NCBI GenBank assembly: GCA_027451305.1 | Contig: DAIDJQ010000218.1 | Coordinates: 1 to 9,906 of the forward strand | DNA from: Cellulomonas sp. | GTDB taxonomy: Bacteria > Actinomycetota > Actinomycetes > Actinomycetales > Cellulomonadaceae | DNA: 9,906 nucleotides | Direction of reading: 5' to 3' | Shown: piece by piece, positions 1 through 5,445 of the stretch | Layout of the letters: each line of letters opens with the position of its first letter | Position numbering within the stretch: the first letter of the stretch is position 1 | Notes under the pieces: generated by a model | The model's input: only the letters and a program-made list of their open reading frames with translations | What the model was told of the DNA's origin: nothing | Database searches by the model: none | Made by a program: the position numbers and the translations under genes

Positions 1-3
1 GCG

Positions 4-291
4 GTGACGGCCGTGGAGGACGGCCAGCAGACGCAGCGGGCGGCCGAGCTGTTCGAGGAGGTCGCGGACGCCGCCGACTCGCTCGCCGAGGCCTACGGCA
101 GCGGCCGGGACCCGGCGCGGGCCCGTGCGGGTCTGCTCCACGTGGCGGGACGGCTCGACCCGTACGCCATGGCGGCCGACGACTGGCAGGCGCAGAGCCT
201 CGTGCTGCTCGCCCGGTCCCTCGTCGTCGACCTGCTCGAGGCTGCCGGCGCCGATCCCGGGGCCGCCCGCGCGGCCCTGCCGGAGCTGTAG
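4..291 (+). CDS. Small hypothetical protein, possibly 5'-truncated
   Basis: I do not recognise this 95-residue protein. It is acidic, rich in Ala, Leu and Glu, and reads as mostly helical (two or three amphipathic helices, about residues 8-30, 38-52 and 60-82). There is no signal peptide, membrane segment or metal-binding motif. The GTG at position 4 is the first start visible, but the window begins 3 nt earlier, so the gene may extend upstream and no ribosome site can be judged. The frame shows the strong G/C third-position bias of the confident genes nearby, which is why I take it as coding over the opposite-strand frames. It ends with TAG directly at a hairpin and is followed 52 nt later by the DUF2516 gene, which has its own promoter, so the two need not be cotranscribed. 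Confidence 0.6.
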   Translation: MTAVEDGQQTQRAAELFEEVADAADSLAEAYGSGRDPARARAGLLHVAGRLDPYAMAADDWQAQSLVLLARSLVVDLLEAAGADPGAARAALPEL

Positions 292-327
292 CCGCCCGGG
301 CCGGCGCCCGCGTCCGCGCCGGGCGGC
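291..327 (+). terminator. GC-rich hairpin after the first gene
   Basis: A perfect 9-bp inverted repeat (GCCGCCCGG at 291-299, CCGGGCGGC at 319-327) begins at the last base of the stop codon. An alternative inner stem pairs 301-307 with 316-322. No T-run follows, as is common for actinobacterial terminators. A leaderless promoter for the next gene starts 5 nt later, which fits a transcription boundary here. Confidence 0.45.
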
Positions 328-331
328 ACCG

Positions 332-343
332 TAGGCTCTGCCC
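332..343 (+). promoter_or_regulatory. Leaderless -10 box (TAGGCT) of the DUF2516 gene
   Basis: TAGGCT at 332-337 matches the actinobacterial TANNNT -10 element. The GTG start follows after 6 nt, so transcription would begin at the start codon itself. No Shine-Dalgarno sequence precedes the gene, which supports leaderless initiation. I see no convincing -35 box. Confidence 0.55.
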
Positions 344-685
344 GTGAATGCCGTCGGCACCGTGCAGCTGGGTCTGTTCCTCGTGTTCTTCGCGGCGATC
401 CTCGGACTCGCCATCTGGGCGCTGGTCGACTGCCTGACCCGGCCGGCGCGTGCCTTCCCCGCGGCGGACAAGCGCACCCGCACCTTCTGGGCGGGGATCC
501 TCACGGCGGCCGTGGTGGTCGCCTTCCTCGCGCTGCCCCTCGGGTTCGTGAACAGCAACTTCTTCCAGTTCCTGGCGCTGCTCGGCGCCGTGGCCGCGGT
601 GGTGTACCTGGTGGACGTGCGGCCGGCGGTGAAGCCGTACTCCGGGCGTGGTCCGCGCGGCGGGCCGTCCCGCGGGGGCTGGTGA
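344..685 (+). CDS. DUF2516 family membrane protein
   Basis: This 113-residue integral membrane protein matches the actinobacterial DUF2516 family in length and layout. A first hydrophobic segment spans about residues 6-28 and leads into the family-typical 'ALVDCLTRPARAFPAADKRT' stretch. Two more hydrophobic segments follow at about 48-66 and 72-90, and then a basic, Gly/Pro/Arg-rich cytoplasmic tail (about 95-113). The function of the family is unknown. GTG 344 is chosen because a TAGGCT box lies 6 nt upstream (leaderless start) and because it puts the first membrane helix at the usual place. The stop is 3 nt before dtd, so the two are almost surely one transcript. Family assignment is from remembered family features; any link to tRNA proofreading would be by location only. 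Confidence 0.85.
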   Translation: MNAVGTVQLGLFLVFFAAILGLAIWALVDCLTRPARAFPAADKRTRTFWAGILTAAVVVAFLALPLGFVNSNFFQFLALLGAVAAVVYLVDVRPAVKPYSGRGPRGGPSRGGW

Positions 686-688
686 CGC

Positions 689-1135
689 GTGCGGGCGGTG
701 GTGCAGCGGGTCACCCGCGCACACGTGACGGTCGCAGGTGAGGTGGTCGCGGCGATCGACGAGCCGGGCCTGGTGGTGCTGGCAGGCGTGACCCCGGGGG
801 ACGGGCCGGCCCAGGTCGACCTGATCGCGCGCAAGGTCGCCGAGCTGCGGATCCTGCGCGACGAGCGGTCGGCGGTCGAGGTCGCGGCGCCGGTGCTGGT
901 GGTCAGCCAGTTCACGCTGTACGCGGACACCCGCAAGGGGCGGCGGCCGACGTGGAACGCGGCAGCGCCGGGCCCCGTGGCCGAGCCGGTGGTGGAGGCC
1001 CTGGTCGACGCACTGCGCGCGCGGGGGCTGCGGGTGGGCACCGGGGTGTTCGGCGCGGACATGGCGGTGGAGCTGGTCAACGACGGGCCCGTGACGATCC
1101 TGCTCGAGTCCGAGCCGGACAGGACCCAGATGTGA
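689..1135 (+). CDS. dtd: D-aminoacyl-tRNA deacylase
   Basis: This cytosolic enzyme hydrolyses D-amino acids (and glycine mischarged on tRNA-Ala) from tRNA, protecting translation from wrong-handed residues. The 148-residue length is normal. The N-terminus '[15 protein letters not shown]' is family-typical. Both signature motifs are present: SQFTLY at 73-78 and NDGPVT at 131-136, which carries the Gly-cisPro pair that rejects L-amino acids. 'ADTRKGRRP' follows the first motif, as expected. One difference is a loop before SQFTLY about 5 residues shorter than in E. coli Dtd, lacking the 'KMN' stretch (here '[12 protein letters not shown]'). I believe this compact form occurs in related actinobacteria. 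GTG 689 lies 3 nt after the DUF2516 stop, so expression probably depends on translational coupling from the upstream leaderless gene. Confidence 0.95.
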   Translation: MRAVVQRVTRAHVTVAGEVVAAIDEPGLVVLAGVTPGDGPAQVDLIARKVAELRILRDERSAVEVAAPVLVVSQFTLYADTRKGRRPTWNAAAPGPVAEPVVEALVDALRARGLRVGTGVFGADMAVELVNDGPVTILLESEPDRTQM

Positions 1136-1186
1136 GAAGAGAGCCCCCAGACGTGAGGAGAGCCCCCGTACATGAGGAAAGGCCCC
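1132..1186 (+). repeat. Three degenerate tandem copies of a GAGGAGAGCCCCC-type unit
   Basis: From the dtd stop codon onward, three similar units follow one another with a period near 19 nt: 1132-1148, 1153-1167 and 1172-1186. Units one and two share GAGAGCCCCC (1139-1148 and 1158-1167). The third unit is the left arm of the terminator hairpin that follows. All three have partial complementarity to the terminator's right arm (1202-1215). Confidence 0.6.
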
Positions 1187-1215
1187 TCGGAGTAAGCGTC
1201 CGGGGGGCCTTCCTC
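1174..1215 (+). terminator. Terminator hairpin after dtd
   Basis: The left arm 1174-1191 pairs with the right arm 1199-1215, giving about 17 bp with one bulged A and one G-T wobble around the 7-nt loop GTAAGCG. No T-tract follows. Position just after dtd and stem strength make a Rho-independent-type terminator the natural reading. A 22-nt core (1181-1202), including the loop, recurs exactly at 1706-1727. Confidence 0.7.
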
Positions 1216-1558
1216 TGATCGCAGGTCCCTTGGCTCATCGGTCACCCGATGGGGACGCCGTTGCGACGCTGCGGCTCCGTCCCGTCGCCACGAGGATCCG
1301 GCGAACCGGTCCGCCGCGGGCGGGGCGACTGCGATCGACCGCCCGGTCCGTGATGGCCCTCGCGTCGTCGCCGCGAGTCGTCGGGTTTCCCCGCCGATCT
1401 GGCCGTCCGTTCTCCGGTCGGTCCGATCCTCGACCACCAGTCCCCGCCGGTCAGTGCCCCCCGAAGGGAGTCCGTCTCCGCCGGTTCTCGATGTCGAGGC
1501 CGATGAGAGATGTCTAGTCCCGCCTTGGGGTGCCCACAAGGGGTTCTGGAGGGCAACT

Positions 1559-1648
1559 TTGTGCACAGTTGACCTCACACCTGTGTCCACAGGCCGACCT
1601 GCGAGAACGTCCGTCGAGCACAGGTCTGTGGACGGAGTTTGTGGACAG
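1559..1648. other. Cluster of four DnaA-box-like 9-mers
   Basis: Four 9-mers each lie close to the actinobacterial DnaA box TTGTCCACA. TTGTGCACA (1559-1567) and GTGTCCACA (1583-1591) are on the plus strand. TGTGGACGG (1627-1635) and TGTGGACAG (1640-1648) are on the minus strand. Three have one mismatch and the third (1627-1635) has two. Two short palindromes overlap them: CCTGTG-TC-CACAGG at 1580-1593 and CACAG-GT-CTGTG at 1619-1630. None of the genes usually next to oriC (dnaA, dnaN, rpmH) is present, so this is not claimed as the chromosomal origin. A DnaA-titrating or regulatory site, or chance similarity, are the alternatives. Confidence 0.4.
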
Positions 1649-1704
1649 TTCGCGTGTCGTTCACCCGCTCGGCCGTGCCGTCTTCCTAGCCTTGGTGGCG
1701 GTAC

Positions 1705-1735
1705 AGGCCCCTCGGAGTAAGCGTCCGAGGGGCCT
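1705..1735 (+). terminator. Second GTAAGCG-loop hairpin, before the macrodomain gene
   Basis: AGGCCCCTCGGA (1705-1716) pairs perfectly over 12 bp with TCCGAGGGGCCT (1724-1735) around the loop GTAAGCG. The loop and most of the left arm equal the hairpin after dtd. It ends 34 nt before the macrodomain start. It may terminate a transcript arising in the gene-free region, act on both strands, or sit in a macrodomain leader. There is no T-tract. Confidence 0.5.
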
Positions 1736-1769
1736 CGCCGCGTCGTCGGCCGCGGGGGACGATGGGCGT

Positions 1770-2360
1770 ATGCAGCTCGAGGCGGTCGCCGGCGACATCA
1801 CCACCCAGCGGGTCGACGCGATCGTCAACGCCGCCAACTCCTCGCTGCTGGGCGGAGGCGGGGTGGACGGCGCGATCCACGCGGCGGCCGGTCCCCGTCT
1901 GCTCGCCGCCTGTCGCGAGCTGCGGGCGACCACGCTGCCGGACGGGCTGCCGGTCGGTGGAGCGGTCGCCACCCCCGGGTTCGACCTCTCGGCGCGGTGG
2001 GTGATCCACACCGTCGGACCGAACCGGCACGCCGGCCAGACGGACCCGGCCCTGCTCGCCTCGTGCTTCACCGCGAGCCTGGACGTCGCGGCCGCCCTCG
2101 GCGCGCGCTCGGTCGCGTTCCCGGCGGTCAGCGCCGGCGTCTACGGGTGGGACGTGCGGGAGGTGGCGACGATCGCGGTCGGTGCGGTGCGGGGCTGGGC
2201 GGCGGCGCACGACGGCACGGACCCGGAGCCGGGTGACGACGAGGGGTCCGACCGGGGCGGTGACGGGTCGGGCTCCGCGGCCGGCCCGGTCGACCTCGCG
2301 CGGTTCGTGCTGTGGAGCACCGCAGCGCTGCAGGCGTTCACCGCGGCGTTGCGCGGCTGA
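1770..2360 (+). CDS. Macrodomain protein, O-acetyl-ADP-ribose deacetylase type
   Basis: This cytosolic macrodomain protein has 196 residues. It probably hydrolyses O-acetyl-ADP-ribose or removes ADP-ribose from acidic residues, as YmdB/MacroD-type enzymes do. Visible motifs, in order, are GDIT (8-11), NAAN (20-23), the GGGGVDGAIH ligand loop (28-37), GPRLL (41-45), TPGF..L (68-73), VIHTVGP (78-84), and the second phosphate loop FPAVSAGVYGWD (117-128). The core is complete. An unusual acidic, Gly-rich insert (about 147-173) precedes the last strand and helix (FVLWSTAALQAF). ATG 1770 is chosen because GDIT then falls at its normal distance from the N-terminus; upstream codons in frame run through the hairpin. 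A weak leaderless -10 (GACGAT at 1758-1763) sits 6 nt before the ATG. It converges on the PLP enzyme gene. The exact substrate cannot be told from sequence. Confidence 0.9.
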   Translation: MQLEAVAGDITTQRVDAIVNAANSSLLGGGGVDGAIHAAAGPRLLAACRELRATTLPDGLPVGGAVATPGFDLSARWVIHTVGPNRHAGQTDPALLASCFTASLDVAAALGARSVAFPAVSAGVYGWDVREVATIAVGAVRGWAAAHDGTDPEPGDDEGSDRGGDGSGSAAGPVDLARFVLWSTAALQAFTAALRG

Positions 2361-2372
2361 CGCCTCGGGGAC

Positions 2373-2397
2373 CGGCGCGGCCGGGCGTGCCGCGCCG
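2373..2397. terminator. Bidirectional hairpin between convergent genes
   Basis: CGGCGCGGC (2373-2381) pairs perfectly with GCCGCGCCG (2389-2397) around a 7-nt loop. It lies in the 46-nt gap between the ends of the macrodomain gene and the minus-strand PLP enzyme gene, so it could serve both. No T-run is present on either side. Confidence 0.6.
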
Positions 2398-2406
2398 CTG
2401 GGCTGC

Positions 2407-3456
2407 TCAGGCGCGCAGAGCCGTGAGCGCTGCCGCCGCGTCCTCGTGGTCGTTCCAGACGTGGAAGGACAGCCGGGCGCTGCCCCCGCGTGCCGCGACC
2501 TTCAGCCCGGCGGCAGCCAGGCGTGCGCCGGCGGCCCCGGTCGGGTCGGGGACGGCGACGATCGCGCTGCCCGTCGGCGCGAGGCCGAGTCCCGTGCGGA
2601 CCGCATCGGCGAGGGCGACGTCGTGGCGGCGCACGGCGTGCGGGTCGGGGCCGGCCAGCTCGTCGGCGAACGCCTCGAGCGCCGGGACGGCGCCCAGCCA
2701 GCACAGCCACGCGGGGGACAGGTCGAACCGGCGGGCGTCGTCGGCGAGCCCCAGGTCGTGGCCGTAGACCGACGACCACACCTCGGCACCCGCGTACCAG
2801 TTGGCGTGCACCGGGCGCAGCCGCTCGCGAGCGGCCGGTCCGGCCGTGAGGAAGGCGACGCCGCGTGGTGCGGAGAGCCACTTGTAGGCGGAGGTGACCG
2901 TCACGTCGAAGCTGCCGGCGTCGACGGGCAGCCAGCCGGCGGCCTGGGTCAGGTCGACCACCGTCAGCGCACCGACCTGCCGAGCGACGGCCGCCACCGC
3001 GTCCGCGTCCGCGATCGCGCCGTCGCGGGACTGGACCAGGGAGAACGCCACGGCGGCGGTGCCCGGGCGCACCTGGTGCGCGAGCTCGGCCAGCGGCACG
3101 GCACGCACCCGAAGGTCGCTGCGGGCGAGGAAGGGGTAGGTGACGGAGGTGAAGTCGCCCTCGACCGTCAGCACCTGTGAACCTGCAGGCAGGCTGGTGG
3201 CGACCACGCCGATCATCGCGGCGGTCTGGGCCGCGATCGCGACGTCGGCCGGTGGTACGCCGACCACCCGGGCGAACGCCTCCCGGCTCGCGACCACGGC
3301 TGCGTCGTAGGCCGCCAGGTCGTGCTCGCCGCGGCTCCAGCGCGCGATGCCCTCCGTGAGTGCGCCGACGGTCCCGTCGACGGGCAGGCCGCAGGTGGCC
3401 GCGTTCAGGTACCCGCGGGACGGGGCGAAGTGCGCACGCAGCGTGTCGAGGCTCAC
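2407..3456 (-). CDS. Aminotransferase class-V fold PLP-dependent enzyme
   Basis: This is a PLP enzyme of fold type I in the class-V / cysteine-desulfurase-like group; the substrate is unknown. Numbered from the GTG at 3456, the Schiff-base lysine is Lys192 in SAYKWLSAPRG. The PLP-binding Asp168 and Gln171 lie in VVDLTQAAGWLPVD. The N-terminal 'YLNAATCGLP' (about 17-26) is the usual first strand and substrate loop. A C-terminal 'ARLSFHVWNDHEDA' holds the conserved carboxylate-binding Arg. I see no mobile-loop cysteine typical of IscS/SufS, so true cysteine desulfurase activity is unlikely. An in-frame ATG at 3486 would add 10 mostly hydrophobic residues, but that ATG lies inside an inverted repeat and has no ribosome site. 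GTG 3456 gives a family-like N-terminus, though its own Shine-Dalgarno is weak. It is transcribed divergently from the LysR-type gene, its likely regulator. Confidence 0.87.
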   Translation of the reverse strand: MSLDTLRAHFAPSRGYLNAATCGLPVDGTVGALTEGIARWSRGEHDLAAYDAAVVASREAFARVVGVPPADVAIAAQTAAMIGVVATSLPAGSQVLTVEGDFTSVTYPFLARSDLRVRAVPLAELAHQVRPGTAAVAFSLVQSRDGAIADADAVAAVARQVGALTVVDLTQAAGWLPVDAGSFDVTVTSAYKWLSAPRGVAFLTAGPAARERLRPVHANWYAGAEVWSSVYGHDLGLADDARRFDLSPAWLCWLGAVPALEAFADELAGPDPHAVRRHDVALADAVRTGLGLAPTGSAIVAVPDPTGAAGARLAAAGLKVAARGGSARLSFHVWNDHEDAAAALTALRA

Positions 3457-3479
3457 GACGACGAGGGTCCCGGGAAGCG

Positions 3480-3507
3480 GCAGCATCAGACAAGGAGCAG
3501 ATGCTGC
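3480..3507. promoter_or_regulatory. Perfect inverted repeat, candidate LysR operator
   Basis: GCAGCATC (3480-3487) and GATGCTGC (3500-3507) are exact reverse complements separated by 12 nt. The right arm also forms GATGC-T-GCATC (3500-3510). The repeat lies between the divergent PLP enzyme and LysR genes, just upstream of the LysR -10 box, the usual site of an autoregulating LysR-type protein. Both arms contain an ATG that could be mistaken for a gene start (3486 minus strand, 3501 plus strand). Confidence 0.6.
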
Positions 3508-3527
3508 ATCGGGTCATCCACGGGCGT

Positions 3528-3539
3528 TATGGTGCCGCG
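3528..3539 (+). promoter_or_regulatory. Leaderless -10 box (TATGGT) of the LysR-type gene
   Basis: TATGGT (3528-3533) fits TANNNT, and the ATG at 3540 follows after 6 nt, so the transcript would start at the initiation codon. The inverted repeat at 3480-3507 would then lie about 33-60 nt upstream of transcription start, where LysR-type regulators usually bind. Confidence 0.5.
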
Positions 3540-4583
3540 ATGGTGGGTGCGGTGGCGAGGGTGGACGGGTCGGCTCGAGGCGAGGGGGCGGACGAGCCCC
3601 GCGGCTCGGTCGGCCCCGACGCGTCGGACGCCTCGGACGGGCTGGGTGCGCTCGGCGGCATCGACGTGGGCGGGCTGCGCCTGCTCCAGGCGATCGCCGA
3701 GCACGGCACGCTCACCGCGGCGGCGGCCGCGCTCGGTGCCAGCCAGCCCGCGGTGTCGCAGCACGTCCGGCGGCTGGAACGGCGGCTCGGCACGGCGCTG
3801 CTCGACCGGTCCGGCCGGCGGGTCCGGCTCACCGAGGCTGGTGCCGTCCTGGCGGCCCACGGCCGGACGGTGAACGCGGCGGTGCGCGCAGCCGGGGCAC
3901 AGGTCGCGGCCCTGACCGGGCTGCGCGCCGGCGTGGTGCGGCTGGTGGCGTTCCCGTCGTCGTCCGCCACCCTCGTGCCACGGGCGCTCGCGGACCTGCG
4001 TGCGGTCCACCCCGGGCTCACGGTGACGCTCGACGAGGCCGAGCCGCCCGAGTCCCTCGCCCGGCTGCGTGCCGGCACGTGCGACCTCGCGGTCGCGTTC
4101 GCGTACCCGGGCGCCACCCTCGGCCGCGGCGGTGACGACCTGACCGGCCTGGTCACGCGGCACCTGCTCGACGACCCGACGCTCGTCGCACTGCCCGCCG
4201 GGCACCCGCGGGCCGACGACCCGCACCTCTCGCTGGCCGACCTCGCGTCCGAGACGTGGATCGCCGGCTGCCCGCAGTGCCGGGGCCACCTGATGTCGTC
4301 GTCGGCGGCCTGCGGCTTCACCCCGGACATCGCCTACGCGACCGACGACTACGTCGCCGTGCTGTCCCTCGTCGCGGCCGGACTGGGTGTGGCCCTGCTG
4401 CCGCGGCTGGTGCGGCGGACCGCCGAGCGGCACCCCGGGGTGGTGGTCCGGCCCGCGGCCGGGACGTCGGCACGCACCGTGCACGCGGTCACCACGCCGG
4501 ACCTGCTGAAGGTACCGGCGGTCGCGGCGACGATCGACGCGCTCGCGGCGGCGGTCGTCGCGACGGGCGCCGTCAGCGGGTGA
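3540..4583 (+). CDS. LysR-family transcriptional regulator
   Basis: This 347-residue LysR-type regulator has an N-terminal winged helix-turn-helix at about 42-104 ('LRLLQAIAEHGTLTAAAAALGASQPAVSQHVRRLERRLG...LLDR...R.RLTEAG'), a linker helix (about 105-130) and a two-lobed effector domain (about 131-345). The effector domain carries 'IAGCPQCRGHLMSSSAACGF', a CPxC pair (Cys244, Cys247) plus Cys258, followed by 'TDDYVAVLSLVAAGLGVALLP', the usual co-inducer cleft segment. The first 40 residues, rich in Gly, Ala and Asp, are longer than usual. ATG 3540 is preferred for its leaderless -10. ATG 3501 has AAGGAG only 3 nt upstream and is the alternative. It is divergent from the PLP enzyme gene and probably controls it. 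Its 3' end overlaps the convergent HAD gene by 11 bp, so no terminator separates them. Confidence 0.9.
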   Translation: MVGAVARVDGSARGEGADEPRGSVGPDASDASDGLGALGGIDVGGLRLLQAIAEHGTLTAAAAALGASQPAVSQHVRRLERRLGTALLDRSGRRVRLTEAGAVLAAHGRTVNAAVRAAGAQVAALTGLRAGVVRLVAFPSSSATLVPRALADLRAVHPGLTVTLDEAEPPESLARLRAGTCDLAVAFAYPGATLGRGGDDLTGLVTRHLLDDPTLVALPAGHPRADDPHLSLADLASETWIAGCPQCRGHLMSSSAACGFTPDIAYATDDYVAVLSLVAAGLGVALLPRLVRRTAERHPGVVVRPAAGTSARTVHAVTTPDLLKVPAVAATIDALAAAVVATGAVSG

Positions 4584-5445
4584 GCGCCTCGTCGAGACCC
4601 AGGGCCGACACGATCGTCCGGACCACCCCGTTGGCGTTGTTGCTCGGTGCGACGTACCGCGCGTGGGCGCGCACCTGCGGATGGGCGTTGTCCATGGCGA
4701 ACGACCACGCGGCCGCGTCGAGCAGGCCGATGTCGTTGAGGTAGTCGCCGAAGGCCATCGTCTGCTCGCGGCTCACGCCGAGTGCCCGCTGCGTCGCCCC
4801 CAGCGCACGGCCCTTGTCGGCGGTGGGGCTCATCACGTCCACCCAGTGCTCGCCGGACACCACCACGCGCAGCGGTCCGCGCAGGTGCGCGAGCGCGGCG
4901 CCGGTCCCGTGCTCGGCGGAGCCGAAGTCGTACACGGCGAGCTTGAGCACCTCGTCGTCCACGGCGCGGAGGTCGTCCACCAGCTCGAGGCGGGCGTAGT
5001 ACGGCTCCGACTGCTCCAGGAACGCGGGGTCGGTGCGCTCGACGTACGCCGAGCGCTTGCCGCACAGGACGGTGCCGACGTCCGCGCCCGCGGCGGAGTA
5101 CTCGCGCACCGCGTCCACGACGGGCAGCGCGGCTGCCAGCGGGATCCCGTCCGAGCTGATCTCCTGCTCGGCGCGCACCACGTAGGCGCCGTTCTCCGCG
5201 ATGTACACCAGGTCGTCGCGGCCCAGCTGCCGACGCAGGGTCGCGTACTGCCGGCCCGAGGCAGGGCACAGCACCACGCCGCGGGCGTGCAGCTCGTCGA
5301 GCAACGGCCAGAACGTGGCGTGGATCCGCTTCTGGTCGTCCAGCAGCGAGCCGTCCATGTCCACCGCGATCAGCCGGACGTCCGGCACGGTTCCGAGCGC
5401 GGGCGGCGCCAGCACCGGGTCGGTGGGATCGGTGGGAGAGGTCAC
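4573..5445 (-). CDS. Cof-type HAD-superfamily phosphatase
   Basis: This 290-residue cytosolic HAD hydrolase of the Cof/YbjI-like IIB subgroup typically dephosphorylates sugar phosphates, nucleotides or cofactor intermediates. All four motifs are visible: motif I DMDGSLL (nucleophile Asp29, acid/base Asp31), motif II ASGRQ (Ser63), motif III Lys211 in TADKGRAL, and motif IV GDYLNDIGLL (Asp234, Asp238). The C2-type cap lies between motifs II and III (about 90-200). 'AENGAYV' (84-90) is also typical. The start is GTG 5445, which overlaps the stop of the upstream hydrolase as GTGA, so translation is probably coupled. The first 20 residues are a Pro/Thr-rich extension before the core. It is the last gene of a three-gene minus-strand operon. 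Substrate cannot be assigned. Confidence 0.92.
   Translation of the reverse strand: MTSPTDPTDPVLAPPALGTVPDVRLIAVDMDGSLLDDQKRIHATFWPLLDELHARGVVLCPASGRQYATLRRQLGRDDLVYIAENGAYVVRAEQEISSDGIPLAAALPVVDAVREYSAAGADVGTVLCGKRSAYVERTDPAFLEQSEPYYARLELVDDLRAVDDEVLKLAVYDFGSAEHGTGAALAHLRGPLRVVVSGEHWVDVMSPTADKGRALGATQRALGVSREQTMAFGDYLNDIGLLDAAAWSFAMDNAHPQVRAHARYVAPSNNANGVVRTIVSALGLDEALTR

Larger units (their letters stand above)
1216..1769. other. Gene-free region between dtd and the macrodomain gene
   Basis: No frame on either strand looks coding here. The open frames are short, Arg/Pro/Ser-rich and lack the codon bias of the neighbours. What the region does hold is a small hairpin near its start (CATCGG at 1236-1241 pairing with CCGATG at 1246-1251), another at 1523-1541 (CCTTG paired with CAAGG), a lower-GC segment with DnaA-box-like 9-mers (1559-1648), and a strong hairpin at 1705-1735. 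From about 1500 to 1660 the base composition is clearly less GC-rich than the flanking genes. An unannotated small RNA is possible, but I recognise no known family. Confidence 0.6.

Noticed and set aside
1456..1461. A run of six C suggesting a 6C-type small RNA
   Set aside because: The family needs two C-loop hairpins. Only one C-run is present and no clear stem encloses it.
1242..1556. A 104-codon minus-strand open frame in the gene-free region
   Set aside because: The product is Arg/Pro/Gly/Ser-rich with no fold-like pattern, has no ribosome site or promoter, and lacks the third-position bias of real genes nearby.
1559..1648. The region as the chromosomal origin oriC
   Set aside because: No dnaA, dnaN or rpmH neighbours, only four degenerate boxes and no clear AT-rich unwinding element. 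It is kept only as a DnaA-box-like cluster.
1530..1769. An 80-codon N-terminal extension of the macrodomain protein
   Set aside because: It would translate through the DnaA-box-like cluster and the 1705-1735 hairpin. The macrodomain already has a normal N-terminus at ATG 1770.
2141..3517. A 458-codon minus-strand frame overlapping the PLP enzyme
   Set aside because: It is Arg/Pro-rich shadow translation. The PLP enzyme frame beside it carries intact catalytic motifs.
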